Shown here: positions 35,150 through 43,917 of the stretch, piece by piece | Numbering within the stretch: position 1 is the first letter of the stretch | Layout: every line of letters begins with the position of its first letter | Source: Streptomyces brasiliensis | Lineage (GTDB): Bacteria > Actinomycetota > Actinomycetes > Streptomycetales > Streptomycetaceae | Length of the DNA: 64,000 nt | Assembly (NCBI RefSeq): GCF_014647875.1 | Contig: NZ_BMQA01000026.1 | Span: 45,921-109,920 of the forward strand | Direction of reading: 5' to 3' | The notes under the pieces: generated by a model | What the model was told of the DNA's origin: nothing | Seen by the model: only the letters and a program-made list of their open reading frames with translations | The model's database searches: none | Program-made: the position numbers and the translations under genes

Positions 35150-36075
35150 TTGCGCAAGGAGCGTCCCCCGTAGCGTTCACCGCCCTTCCCGCGATCGTGC
35201 TCGAGGCATGGGTCTCGCGGCGCCCGGTGAACCGCTGGAGTGGCCGCCACTGCTTGAGTTCAGCGTTGGCGTGCTCGACGTGGATCCGTGCCGAGGACTG
35301 CCGGCGTCGCTGGTCGCGCCAGGCGTGCTGCTCACCCAGCGGAGTGTCGTCTTTCGGTTTCCTCGGCGGGGCGCTGACCTGGTCGGGGAACTCATTGGCC
35401 AGGCCTCGGTAGCCCTCATCGACCTCGGCCTTCACTGTCGGGTGCCGGCGGAGCTGCTCGGCGATGCCCTCGGAGCGGGCGACGGTCTGGTCGTGCATCC
35501 GACCCGGCCGCACAACGCCGCTGAAGAGCATGCGGCCCTGGGCATCGCTGAAGGTGGTGGTCTTGATGGTGTTCTGCTTCTTCTTGCCGGACACGAACGC
35601 CTCGCGGCCGGGTCGTCCCGCGCGTGGGCGGCGGACCTGCACCTCGGTGCCGTCGAGCCGAAGCTCGACGCCTTCAGCATCGGCGTAGGCGAACAGGTCC
35701 TCCAGCGTGCGCAGTCGCGGTCCCGGGCGGTCGGGGACGGCGAAGCCGCGAGCGGTCAGTTGTCGCCGGCTTCGCGGATCGCCCCGGACAGGAGAGGTCC
35801 AGCCCGTACAGCTGGGCCAGGGCTGCGTGCGACAGGCCCAGGCGCAGGTGCACCAGCGTGGCCAAGAGCCGGTCGATGAACTCCAGCCGCTGCTTGGGCC
35901 AGGCTCGGGCCGCCCGCCGTCGGTCTCCACCGCGCCGTTCAGCAACGCCGATTCCCGGGCCGCTTCCCACTTCGGGGCGAGTTCTTCGAGCAACACGCCG
36001 AAGTGTGCACGAGAGGCCCCGCACAGGGCAGGATGGGAACAGGCCGCACGGACCCAGGTGAGCGTCACAACTCAC
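35150..36075 (-). pseudogene. IS5-type (DDE_Tnp_4) transposase with frameshifts
   Basis: The frame begins CSHPALCGASRAHFGVLLEE, then jumps to an adjacent frame for the helix-turn-helix region (RLEFIDRLLATLVHLRLGLS HAALAQLYGLDLS), then returns for LRLDGTEVQVRRP, GVVRPGRMHDQTVARSEGIA and VKAEVDEGYRGLANEFPDQV. The DDE core is largely recognisable. At least two shifts break it. The element boundaries were not resolved. Confidence 0.75.
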
Positions 36076-36137
36076 CCAACCCGTACGGCCCTTCTCATGT
36101 CACGGAACGATCGCGACCACCGCTACTCACAAAGCTC

Positions 36138-36323
36138 CTACGACCGTGCTGGCCAGACCAGGGCCTGAGCGACGATGACGCTCTCACCGTTGAAGGTGAC
36201 AGCGGGGCCTTCGTGCAGTTCGTAGCCAAGACCAATCGCTTCGCTCACACGCTGGCAGAACGTGGCGTCGTCCGGTCCGGTCAAGACTCGGTAGACAGGC
36301 AATCCGTCTGGTGGTGTGCTCAT
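36138..36323 (-). CDS. DUF1737 small protein
   Basis: A 61-residue protein reading YRVLTGPDDATFCQRVSEAI, GLGYELHEGPAVTF and ending AQALVWPARS, which is the DUF1737 domain over its whole length. These proteins are small and cytosolic, of unknown function. ATG 36323 gives the standard N-terminus, although no clear Shine-Dalgarno precedes it, so it may be leaderless. Confidence 0.8.
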   Translation of the reverse strand: MSTPPDGLPVYRVLTGPDDATFCQRVSEAIGLGYELHEGPAVTFNGESVIVAQALVWPARS

Positions 36324-36427
36324 GAGGAGAAGGATCCCAGACGCGCGGATCACAGACGCGCCCGCCCACCGAGCCAGCATGTCCCGAAGCCAATGCCTCC
36401 CAAGGTCGTCAGGCTGGCGCGAGCCCG

Positions 36428-36600
36428 GATGATCGCCGCCGCATCGGCGTCACCCTCACCACGTCGGGACGCGTGCGCCTGGAAGAGATCCAGGCATACG
36501 CCGGCCCTCCCAGGCGCAACTGCTCGCCGGACCCGATGAGGATGAGCTTCAGGAGCTGAGCACGCTCCTCGCCAAAGTGCTCGTCAGTCACCCCTCCCGG
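36428..36600 (+). pseudogene. MarR-family C-terminal relic
   Basis: The frame reads DRRRIGVTLTTSGRVRLEEI, the wing and dimerisation start of a MarR regulator. After a one-base shift it gives DEDELQELSTLLAKVLVSHP, the usual MarR C-terminal helix. The DNA-binding half is absent. Confidence 0.6.
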
Positions 36601-36618
36601 CCCTCCGGACGCTGGGCC

Positions 36619-37566
36619 CTATCGTTCGTTGCCTGCTCGCAGGCAGGCGATGTAATCGGCGGCCGCGGCAGCGGTGTCGTACTCGGGGCTGAACCCGGTG
36701 TCCTCGCGCAGGCGAGTCGTATCGAGCCACCGCGGCGCCGCGGCGTCCCGTGAGGGCAGCGCGACGTGGAACCCGGGCTCGACGGAGGCGATCGCCGCGA
36801 TCACCTCGGTGTTGCTCGTCGTACGACCCGAGCCGACGTTGTACGTCGCAAAGCGCAGCCCCGGCGCGAGTTGGAGGAGCGCGAGCGCTCGGCCGGTGTC
36901 CTTGACGTAGCAGAGATCGAGTGCGTCCTCGGCGTACGGCTGGTGCGCGAGGCCGGACAGGTCAGGTGTGATGCGATGCGCGGCAGCGTAGGCGAGCGAC
37001 GGAGCCGGGAAGAACGGATCGGGCAGGTGGCCGCCCGGACCCCAGGTGCCGGAGATGCGTGCAGTGACGATCTCGATGCCGGCCTCGGCCGCAAGCTGGC
37101 CGGCCAGCAGCTCGGTGATCTTCTTCAGTGTCGGGATGACATGGAAGTGCCTCATCGGCAGCGGCAGGTCCTCGCTGAGCGCACCGTCGACGTCTACGCC
37201 GCTGTAGACGCCGACGGTACTGGCGACGACGACACGCCGCACGCCCCACTCCCGTGCGACCCGCACGATGTTGAGGAACCCGTCGAGTGTGCGACCCGCA
37301 GCCCCGATCGCATCGTCATTGCCGGCCTCCCAGGGCAGCGTGATGGCGAGATGGACGATCCCGGTGATCGCGTGCCGGCGGCCCACCGCACGCAGGCTCT
37401 CGAGGTCAGCGATGTCGCCCTGTGCCATTCCTACGGGCAGGTCGGCCAGCTGCGCTGGTATCGCGGGCATGCGGCGCTGGAGGAGCACGCACTCCTCTCC
37501 CGCCTCATGGAGCGCGCGAACGGCCTGCGAACCGATGAAGCCGGCTCCGCCTGTCACGAGAATCAT
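36619..37566 (-). CDS. NAD-dependent epimerase/dehydratase family protein
   Basis: A 315-residue extended SDR. The cofactor motif is VTGGAGFIGSQAV at the N-terminus, the substrate-side strand is ASTVGVYSG near residue 118, and a C-terminal substrate lobe follows. The catalytic YxxxK is not visible: the position reads HVIPTLKK, with the lysine but no tyrosine, so the activity may differ. ATG 37566 has AAAGGGG five bases upstream. It is divergent from a MarR gene with a perfect palindrome in between, so it is likely the regulated target. Confidence 0.88.
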   Translation of the reverse strand: MILVTGGAGFIGSQAVRALHEAGEECVLLQRRMPAIPAQLADLPVGMAQGDIADLESLRAVGRRHAITGIVHLAITLPWEAGNDDAIGAAGRTLDGFLNIVRVAREWGVRRVVVASTVGVYSGVDVDGALSEDLPLPMRHFHVIPTLKKITELLAGQLAAEAGIEIVTARISGTWGPGGHLPDPFFPAPSLAYAAAHRITPDLSGLAHQPYAEDALDLCYVKDTGRALALLQLAPGLRFATYNVGSGRTTSNTEVIAAIASVEPGFHVALPSRDAAAPRWLDTTRLREDTGFSPEYDTAAAAADYIACLRAGNER

Positions 37567-37603
37567 TGCTACCCCTTTCGTCTGCACAACTGATTGTCAG
37601 CGA

Positions 37604-37618
37604 GACTGACTATCAGTC
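37604..37618. promoter_or_regulatory. MarR operator palindrome
   Basis: GACTGACTATCAGTC, perfect 6-bp arms around CTA, lies in the 70-bp divergent gap and covers the start-proximal promoter of marR and the epimerase gene. Confidence 0.7.
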
Positions 37619-37636
37619 TAGGGGTATGATTCCACC

Positions 37637-38089
37637 ATGCCAACCCCCGCCCCGCACGCCATGGAGCCGCACGACGCGCTCGGCTATCTCGTCAAACACG
37701 CACACCTGCGGCTGACCGCGCTGACCGACGCCGCGCTCGCCCCGCTCGATATCGACAGCAAGGACTTCGGCGTGCTGCGCGTGCTCGTCTGGCGCGAGCC
37801 CATGTCGCAGCAGGAGGTCGCGGCCAAGCTCGGCGTCGACCGCACCACGATGGTCGCCCTGATCGACGCCTTCGAGACCAAGGGCATCGTCACCCGCAAG
37901 CCCGATCCGAACGACCGCCGACGCAACGCCATCGAGCTGACCGAGCCCGGGCTCGCGCTCTACCGGAAGGCCGACGCGGCGTACGTCGCAGCAGAGGACG
38001 AATTCCTCGCCCCGCTGGGCGCAACCGTGGCCGCGCAGTTCCGGCAGGCGCTGCGGGCCGTGCTCGCTCCCCTGGAAGGACGAGACTGA
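37637..38089 (+). CDS. MarR-family transcriptional regulator
   Basis: A 150-residue dimeric winged-helix repressor. The recognition helix region reads MSQQEVAAKLGVDRTTMVAL and the wing DPNDRRRNAIELTEPG. It is divergent from the epimerase-like gene and one base before a GNAT frame, so it probably controls both. Ligands of this family are usually small phenolics or drugs (family knowledge). Confidence 0.92.
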   Translation: MPTPAPHAMEPHDALGYLVKHAHLRLTALTDAALAPLDIDSKDFGVLRVLVWREPMSQQEVAAKLGVDRTTMVALIDAFETKGIVTRKPDPNDRRRNAIELTEPGLALYRKADAAYVAAEDEFLAPLGATVAAQFRQALRAVLAPLEGRD

Positions 38090-38090
38090 C

Positions 38091-38581
38091 GTGACCGATG
38101 ACGCCGACCGCATCCTGATCCGGCGCGCGACCCGGCAGACATCGACCACCTGGTCGAGTTCCGCGCACTGATGATGTCGGAGATGGGTGAGGACATCGAC
38201 GCCGATCCCACCTGGAGAGGCGATGCCGCCGCATGGTTTGCCCGCCGGATGAAAGAGGCGAGCACCTTCGCCGCGTTCGTGGCTGAACTGCCTGGTTCCG
38301 GTGTGGTCAGCTGTGCCGTCGGCACCATCGACGACCACGCCCCGAGTCCGCGCAACCGTAGCGGCCAGCGCGGCGAGATCGCCAACGTCGTCACGTCACC
38401 GGACTTCCGCAGCCGCGGACTAGCCCGGGCCTGCATGAGCGCACTGCTGACCTGGTTCACTGATGAGACAGCCGCCACGACCGTGCGCCTGGCCGCCACC
38501 TCCGTCGGCGAGGCGCTCTATCGCAGCCTCGGATTCGCCGAGCCGCGCGACCTCATCCTCCAGGTGCGCGTCGCGCGATAG
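38091..38581 (+). pseudogene. GNAT acetyltransferase with an early frameshift
   Basis: GTG 38091 opens TDDADRILIRRAT. Losing one base near 38136-38140 would connect it to PADIDHLVEFRALMM and the remaining full GNAT domain. The acetyl-CoA loop is IANVVTSPDFRSRGLARACM and the C-terminal strand is ATSVGEALYRSLGF. As sequenced, only an internal ATG (38171) opens the long frame of 136 codons, missing the first strand. Either a young pseudogene, a sequence error, or a shortened protein. Confidence 0.65.
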
Positions 38582-38738
38582 CCGCCAAGTGCAGCCACCT
38601 CCGCTCAGACGGCGATGTCGAGGGAGGTCCATGTGCAGTATCCCGAGGACGGGATGGGCGATGCGCTTGCGTGTCTCGTGGACGGAGTCCACCTCGCCAC
38701 GCTCCCCCCAGAGCCGAGCGAAGTCTTCGACTCCTGGC

Positions 38739-39962
38739 TCAGCGCGCTCGTCCGTTGGTCAGCTGCTGGATGGCCCTGAGGGCCTGACCTGCTCCGTCCT
38801 CGGTCGCCATATGTTGCGCGCCTCTCGCGGCCGCTCGTGTGTATGTCTGTTCCCTCACGACTTGGTGGAGTGAGTCGGCGAGCCGTTCGGCAGTGAGGGA
38901 TCGGAAGGGGATCGGGTCGGTGGCGGCGCCGAGGGCAGCAAGTCGTCTCGCCCAGAACGGCTGGTCGGCGCTCACCGGTACGGTGACGGCCGAAACTCCG
39001 GCGCGCAACGCGGCGGCCGAGGTGCCGGCTCCGGCGTGGTGGACCACTGCAGCCAGCCGTGGGAACAGCAGGGCGTGCGGTACGTCACCGATGGTGAGTA
39101 CGTCGTCGCCGTCGGCCGCGAGCCCGGCACTGCCGACTTGGAGGATGCCGCGCAGCCTGGCTCGGCGCAGGGCTCGCACGGCGATCTCGCTCAGCCGTTC
39201 CCCGTGTCCGGCCGCCATGCTCCCGAAGCCGACAAGGACGGGCCGGGGTCCGGCTCGAAGGAAATCTTCCAGGTCCGTGGGCAGCCGTTCGGCCGCATCG
39301 TGATGGGGCCACCAGGTGCCCACGATCTCCATGCCGGAGCGCCAGTCGGAGGGGCGGGGCACCAGTGCCGCGCTGAAGCCGTGCAGGATGGGCCAGTTCG
39401 CCTGTTCCTGCCGTCGGCGCGTCGCGGAAGCGGAGGCCGGGGGCAGCTGGACGCGGTGGCGCAGCGTTGCGACCGCCTGCTTGTAGACGCGGTCGGCCAT
39501 GCGTAGAGCGAAGTGTCCGGCCATGCGGTTGGCGGGGCGGCCCAGGGAGCGGGAGCCCGTGACGACGGGTGGGAAGTCGCCGGTCGGTGCGGTGGGTTGA
39601 AGGTACACGCCAAGGCTCGGTGTGCCCATGGCTTCGGCGAGGTGCCAGCCGAGCGGGGCTGTGGTGGTCGACAGCAGGAGCAGATCCGTGTCGTCGGCCA
39701 TCGCGTCGGCGAACCCTTGACCCAGTTCGGTGATGAACGCGGCAGCGGTACGCATCAGTTCACGCTTGCCCGTGACGCCACCGCGTACCTGCGGGTCGGC
39801 GGGGAGACTGCGGAATTCCAGCCCGGCCTCGCGTACCAGGGGTGCGAAAGTGTCCGTGGTGGCGAGGGCGACGTCGTATCCGGCCCGACGCAGTTCTGCG
39901 CCCAGGCCCGTGTAGGGCGCGACGTCGCCGCGCGATCCGGCCGTGGCGATCAGGATCCTCAT
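38739..39962 (-). CDS. UDP-glycosyltransferase, family GT1
   Basis: A 407-residue GT-B enzyme. The N-terminal acceptor lobe opens MRILIATAGSRGDVAPYTGL and the C-terminal donor lobe has VGFGSMAAGH and the HHAGAGTSAAALRAG motif with QPFWARRL after it, as in antibiotic and macrolide glycosyltransferases. The last C-terminal residues are LTNGRAR. Its start overlaps the MerR stop (TGATG), so it is co-translated with a TipAS-type regulator. That suggests drug-inducible glycosylation of a toxic compound (inference). Confidence 0.9.
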   Translation of the reverse strand: MRILIATAGSRGDVAPYTGLGAELRRAGYDVALATTDTFAPLVREAGLEFRSLPADPQVRGGVTGKRELMRTAAAFITELGQGFADAMADDTDLLLLSTTTAPLGWHLAEAMGTPSLGVYLQPTAPTGDFPPVVTGSRSLGRPANRMAGHFALRMADRVYKQAVATLRHRVQLPPASASATRRRQEQANWPILHGFSAALVPRPSDWRSGMEIVGTWWPHHDAAERLPTDLEDFLRAGPRPVLVGFGSMAAGHGERLSEIAVRALRRARLRGILQVGSAGLAADGDDVLTIGDVPHALLFPRLAAVVHHAGAGTSAAALRAGVSAVTVPVSADQPFWARRLAALGAATDPIPFRSLTAERLADSLHQVVREQTYTRAAARGAQHMATEDGAGQALRAIQQLTNGRAR

Positions 39963-40759
39963 CAGTCCTCCTCGGAGTCGGTACGACCGCCTGCCCGGCG
40001 GGCCGCGTTGGCGTGGACCGCCCTGCACGTGTAGGCGGCCAGCCCCGGGCGCTGCTGCGAGGGCGGTACCACCAGAGCGAAGGCGCGCGGGTCGGTGACG
40101 AAGTCGTCCGCGATGCGCCGGTGCATGTCGGGCGGGCAGGAGGTGAACCAGCGTGAGATGTGCAGGCGGTGCTCCTCGGCGAGGTCCATGGCCCGCTCGC
40201 TGTCGCTCGGCTCCCCCTCGTCGAAGGCCGCGAGCAGCTCCGTGCGCCAGGCCGTGGCCTCGCCCATGAGCTGTTGCCAATCCTCCTTGGTGTGGGCGGC
40301 CGCCCGTGCCATCGCCTCACGTTGTTCCGGCGAGTGTGCCCACTTCAGTTCTGCCTCGGTGGCATAGCTCAGGTCGAAGGTGATCTCACCGAAGACCTCG
40401 AAGCGTTCCTGAGGAGTCAGGGACACCCCGGTCTGCTGGACATCTATCGCCCGTTCCGCCACCTCGGCCAGCCGCTGCAACCTGGCGATCTCCTCACCCA
40501 ACTGCCGCTGTCGGGCCCGCAGATGCTCCAGAGCGTTCGCCTGCGGGTCCTTGAAGATCGCGGCGATCTCATCGAGGGAGAAGCCGAGCTCGCGGTAGAA
40601 GAGGATCTGCTGGAGACGGACCAGGTCAGCGTCACTGTAGAGCCGGTAACCGGCGTGGCTGCGCCCACTGGGCGAGAGCAGCCCCGCCTTGTCGTAGTGA
40701 TGCAGCGTACGCACCGTCACCCCGGCGAAAGCCGAGACCTGCCCAACGGAGTAGCTCAT
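39962..40759 (-). CDS. MerR-family regulator with TipAS-like domain
   Basis: A 265-residue regulator. The MerR HTH reads SVGQVSAFAGVTVRTLHHYD KAGLLSPSGR, with a coiled-coil linker from about residue 75 and a C-terminal helical domain (SPEQREAMARAAAHTKEDWQ, CPPDMHRRIADDFVTDPRAF) typical of TipA-type drug-binding domains. TipA proteins bind thiopeptides and other drugs and activate transcription. It is first in an operon with a glycosyltransferase and probably autoactivates from the promoter at 40781-40814. Confidence 0.92.
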   Translation of the reverse strand: MSYSVGQVSAFAGVTVRTLHHYDKAGLLSPSGRSHAGYRLYSDADLVRLQQILFYRELGFSLDEIAAIFKDPQANALEHLRARQRQLGEEIARLQRLAEVAERAIDVQQTGVSLTPQERFEVFGEITFDLSYATEAELKWAHSPEQREAMARAAAHTKEDWQQLMGEATAWRTELLAAFDEGEPSDSERAMDLAEEHRLHISRWFTSCPPDMHRRIADDFVTDPRAFALVVPPSQQRPGLAAYTCRAVHANAARRAGGRTDSEED

Positions 40760-40780
40760 CCACCTGCCCTTTCGTCGGCA

Positions 40781-40814
40781 TACAGCCTCAAGCCTGACGT
40801 AAGGGGAGGGTCAA
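40781..40814 (-). promoter_or_regulatory. MerR-type promoter with long spacer
   Basis: On the reverse strand a TTGACC -35 (40809-40814) is followed by an imperfect palindrome CCTCCCCTTACGTCAGGCTT then GAGG, and a weak -10 about 20 bp away. The over-long spacer holding a palindrome is the hallmark of MerR/TipA-activated promoters. Confidence 0.6.
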
Positions 40815-41019
40815 CTCGCGCTCGCTGGGTTCGTAGGCGAGGACGGAGAAATCACTCACCGGCCCACGCGCTACCCCCTGCAAGGCGGTGTACGGGCAGG
40901 CAAGCGGCGAGTCCTGTTGCACCACACCTGCTGTGATCATTAGATTCTCAGTCCAAGCCACTGAGCTGCGGAACCCTCGATGAGGGCACCCGGCAGGAAC
41001 AACCAACCCGAGAGAATCC

Positions 41020-41343
41020 TCGCATCACGGCCGGGGCCAAGACGATCGAGAACCGCCCCAGGGTGTGGTCCTGGCGTGGCTGGGTGCTGCTGCACGCGAG
41101 CAAGCAGACCGACCGGCACGCCCTGCGCATCTCGCTGATGGGCCGCACGATCCGCGGCCGCGAGCCGGTGACCGGTGCCGTGGTCGGCGTCGCCCGCCTC
41201 TTCGGCGCACCCGCCGTAGGTGTCCTGGCAGGTATCGCGGTCGGTGTCTCGCTGCGGCCGGCGGCGTTCACCTGGGGCTGGAGGCTGCCGGGCAGCCGCG
41301 ACCGGCGGCCGGAGTCGTCGAAGTGCCGGGGTGCCTGACATGA
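41020..41343 (+). pseudogene. ASCH-domain protein relic
   Basis: The frame reads ITAGAKTIENRPRVWSWRGW then LLHASKQ and PVTGAVVGVARL, the core of an ASCH (RNA-binding, PUA-like) domain. A shift near 41275 leads to a frame ending VVEVPGCLT. The N-terminus is unclear. It lacks an intact start and is probably decayed. Confidence 0.5.
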
Positions 41344-41387
41344 ACGGGCGCTGCGATCACACGCGGGTAGGAGGAGTACACAGCGCC

Positions 41388-42668
41388 ATGACTCTCAAGG
41401 ACTCCGCGGATGCTGTCCTGGCCGGGCTCGGTGGTATTCGGTCCGATCTCGAAGACGTCTACAAGGACTTGCACGCCCACCCTGAGTTGGGGCATCAGGA
41501 GCACCGCACCGCGACCCGTGTGGCGGAACGCCTGAGAAACTGCGGTTACCGGGTGCAGGAGGGGATCGGCGGCACCGGTGTGGTCGGCGTGCTGGCCAAC
41601 GGAGAGGGGCCGGCCGTTCTGCTGCGGGCCGAGATGGATGCCCTGCCGGTCCTTGAGGAGACCGGTCTGCCCTACGCCAGCACGGCCGAAGCCACGGACG
41701 CTTCCGGCAGGCGGGTGCCCGTGGCGCATGCCTGCGGTCACGACATGCACGTCACCTGCCTGTTGGGAGCGGCGCGACTCATGGCCGCCGCGACGGCGGC
41801 GTGGAAGGGAACGCTGGTGGCCTTGTTCCAGCCTGCCGAAGAGCCGGGGGACGGTGCTGACCGGATGCTCACCGACGGGCTCACCGACCGTGTTCCTCAC
41901 CCGGACGTCGCATTCGCCCAGCATGTGCTTCCCTATCCGGCCGGGCAGGTCGGCACGCGCGCCGGGTCCTTTCTCTCCGCGGCGGACAATTTGAAGATCA
42001 CTGTCCATGGCCGGGGTGCTCACGGCTCGGCACCGCAGGCCGCTATCGACCCCGTGGTGCTTGCCTCGATGATCGTCGTCCGTCTCCAGACCATCGTCTC
42101 GCGCGAGCTGGCCGCCGCCCAGCCGGTCGTGGTGACGGTGGGCTCCGTCCAGGCGGGCACGAGCGGCAACGTGATTCCGGAGTCGGCCGAACTGCTGGTG
42201 AACGTGCGCACGTACGACGACGAGACCCGGCGGACCGTCCTGGCCGCCGTGCGGCGCATCGTCAATGCTGAGTGTGACGCCTCCGGGGCGACTCGCGAGC
42301 CGCAGATCGAGGAGGGCACCCGCTTTCCGCTGACCGTCAACGACGACGTGGTAACCCGTGATGTCTCCGCGGCTTTCACCGCGATGTTCGGGGAGCGTGC
42401 GGCCACTATCGAGGTGCAGAGCGCCAGCGAGGACTTCAGCCGGATCCCGGACGCCTTCGGCACCCCGTATACCTACTGGGCCCTGGGCTGTATCGATCCG
42501 GACGTCTACCAGGCCTCCCGGGAACGCGGCACCGTGGCCCAGGAGATCCCGGTCAACCACAGCCCCCGCTTCGCACCGGTCCTGCAGCCCACATTGGACA
42601 CCGGCGTTCAGGCCTTGGTCACAGCCGCACTCGCCCACCTCGGGAAACCGGGTCGCATGAGCCCATGA
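41388..42668 (+). CDS. M20-family amidohydrolase/peptidase
   Basis: A 426-residue metal-dependent amidohydrolase of the aminoacylase/IAA-amino-acid hydrolase type. It shows DLHAHPELGHQE at the start, HACGHDMH (metal) near residue 120, LVALFQPAEEPGDGA (catalytic Glu) near 150, the dimerisation-lobe HGRGAHGSAPQAA near 215, and the late metal ligand region SASEDFS. It cleaves N-acyl or amide bonds of small molecules in the cytosol. ATG 41388 is preferred, with GGAGGAG 11 bases upstream; an in-frame ATG at 41340 would lengthen it by 16. Confidence 0.9.
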   Translation: MTLKDSADAVLAGLGGIRSDLEDVYKDLHAHPELGHQEHRTATRVAERLRNCGYRVQEGIGGTGVVGVLANGEGPAVLLRAEMDALPVLEETGLPYASTAEATDASGRRVPVAHACGHDMHVTCLLGAARLMAAATAAWKGTLVALFQPAEEPGDGADRMLTDGLTDRVPHPDVAFAQHVLPYPAGQVGTRAGSFLSAADNLKITVHGRGAHGSAPQAAIDPVVLASMIVVRLQTIVSRELAAAQPVVVTVGSVQAGTSGNVIPESAELLVNVRTYDDETRRTVLAAVRRIVNAECDASGATREPQIEEGTRFPLTVNDDVVTRDVSAAFTAMFGERAATIEVQSASEDFSRIPDAFGTPYTYWALGCIDPDVYQASRERGTVAQEIPVNHSPRFAPVLQPTLDTGVQALVTAALAHLGKPGRMSP

Positions 42669-42699
42669 GGCTTTCCGGGCGTTTCACCTCTGATGCCGC

Positions 42700-42955
42700 A
42701 GCAAAGCGGCAATCGAGCGTCTCGGCGGCATTCCGCGCAGCTGGCGCGGCCGGCGGTTCTCGGCGTCCCCTGCGCCGGCGCTTTACAACTTTGTCGAGGA
42801 ATACGGGCGGGCGCCGTGGCGGCACGCGGTCACCTGGACGGATCTGCCAGCACGCGCTCCGCTCCTGGCCATGGTTTCGTTCCTTGCGGAACACAAAAAT
42901 GGGAGAACACAATACAGACGCGCAAAGAATCGAGGAACCGATGAATACGTATAGG
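42700..42955 (+). pseudogene. Possible C-terminal remnant of an unidentified gene
   Basis: A frame without a start reads AAIERLGGIPRSWRG, LYNFVEEYGRAPWRHAVTWT and LLAMVSFLAEHKNG up to a stop that overlaps the next gene's start. The composition is protein-like, but the family was not recognised. Confidence 0.35.
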
Positions 42956-43513
42956 ATCGGCTACTTCGTGGGAAGCCTGGCAACTCACTCCATCAACCGG
43001 ACACTCTCAAAGGCTTTGATCCGACTGGCCACGCCTGATTTGGAGTTCTTTGAGATTCCGATCAAGGATCTCCCACTCTACAGTTACGACTACGACGCCG
43101 AATACCCTGCCGAGGGTAAGGCGCTCAAGGATGCCATCGCCTCCGCCGATGCCGTCCTGTTCGTGACCCCGGAATACAACCGATCTATTCCGGGTGCCCT
43201 CAAAAACGCCATCGACTGGGCCAGTCGCCCCTGGGGGAGCAACTCATTTGCGCACAAACCATCCGCTGTGATCGGAGCGTCCCCCGGTGCCCTCGGCACT
43301 GCCATTGCGCAGCAGAGCCTGCGCAGTGTCCTGAGCTTCTGCGACTCGCCGCAAATGAATGCACCGGAGGCGTATGTCAGATTTAAGCCAGATGTTTTCA
43401 CCAGTGATGGTGGAGTCGTCGACGAGCATACGGAGCATTTCCTCCGGAACTTCATGGAGGAATTCCGGGATCACATTGTCCGGGTTCTCACCGTGCTCCC
43501 GCGAAAACCCTAG
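42941..43513 (+). CDS. NADPH-dependent FMN reductase
   Basis: A 190-residue flavodoxin-like reductase. The FMN phosphate loop is GSLATHSINRTLSKAL, the second motif is TPEYNRSIPGALKNAIDW, and the late loop is GASPGALGTAIAQQSLR. It reduces FMN or quinones with NADPH in the cytosol. Codon usage is visibly less GC-biased than its neighbours (many A/T third positions), which suggests recent acquisition. ATG 42941 has GAGGAA nearby upstream. Confidence 0.92.
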   Translation: MNTYRIGYFVGSLATHSINRTLSKALIRLATPDLEFFEIPIKDLPLYSYDYDAEYPAEGKALKDAIASADAVLFVTPEYNRSIPGALKNAIDWASRPWGSNSFAHKPSAVIGASPGALGTAIAQQSLRSVLSFCDSPQMNAPEAYVRFKPDVFTSDGGVVDEHTEHFLRNFMEEFRDHIVRVLTVLPRKP

Positions 43514-43645
43514 GCATGCGGGTTTGGGCTCGTCACGCTCGATAAGAGGCGAAAGAAAGGGGTTCATGCGGGTCAGCCACGGACGAACGAAGAGCGCTCC
43601 TGGGTCCGGAGGGGCAGTGACTTCTGGACAGCGGGGGAACCGAGA

Positions 43646-43723
43646 TCCCGCCACCAGTGCGGCCACCGCCCGCATTCGAAGAGCCTCCTGCGCCGACGGC
43701 GACAACCGCCGTGCATACCCCAC
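43646..43723 (-). pseudogene. IS630-type transposase N-terminal relic
   Basis: The reverse frame reads GYARRLSPSAQEALRMRAVA ALVAG, the exact opening of a common Streptomyces IS630-type transposase, then leaves the family. It is the only recognisable item in the 404-bp gap before the next gene. Confidence 0.55.
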
Positions 43724-43917
43724 CAGTTCGCTTACACAGCACTCAACGATCCGACACCTACCGTGTCGGTTCGGCCGAGCGGACCTTCGCGCGGGTGCCG
43801 GCCATCCGTCGTTTCGTCCTGCGCCGACAACCGTCCACGTCGGTGTTGGCCTGCTGGACGATTATTTGGCGGATACAGCGATCAGCCGCGATCGCTGACC
43901 GAGTGATCGAGAAGCAC

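Noticed and set aside
40788..41006. Reverse small ORF between the MerR gene and the ASCH relic
   Set aside because: Overlaps the MerR promoter and has no recognisable family or good ribosome site.
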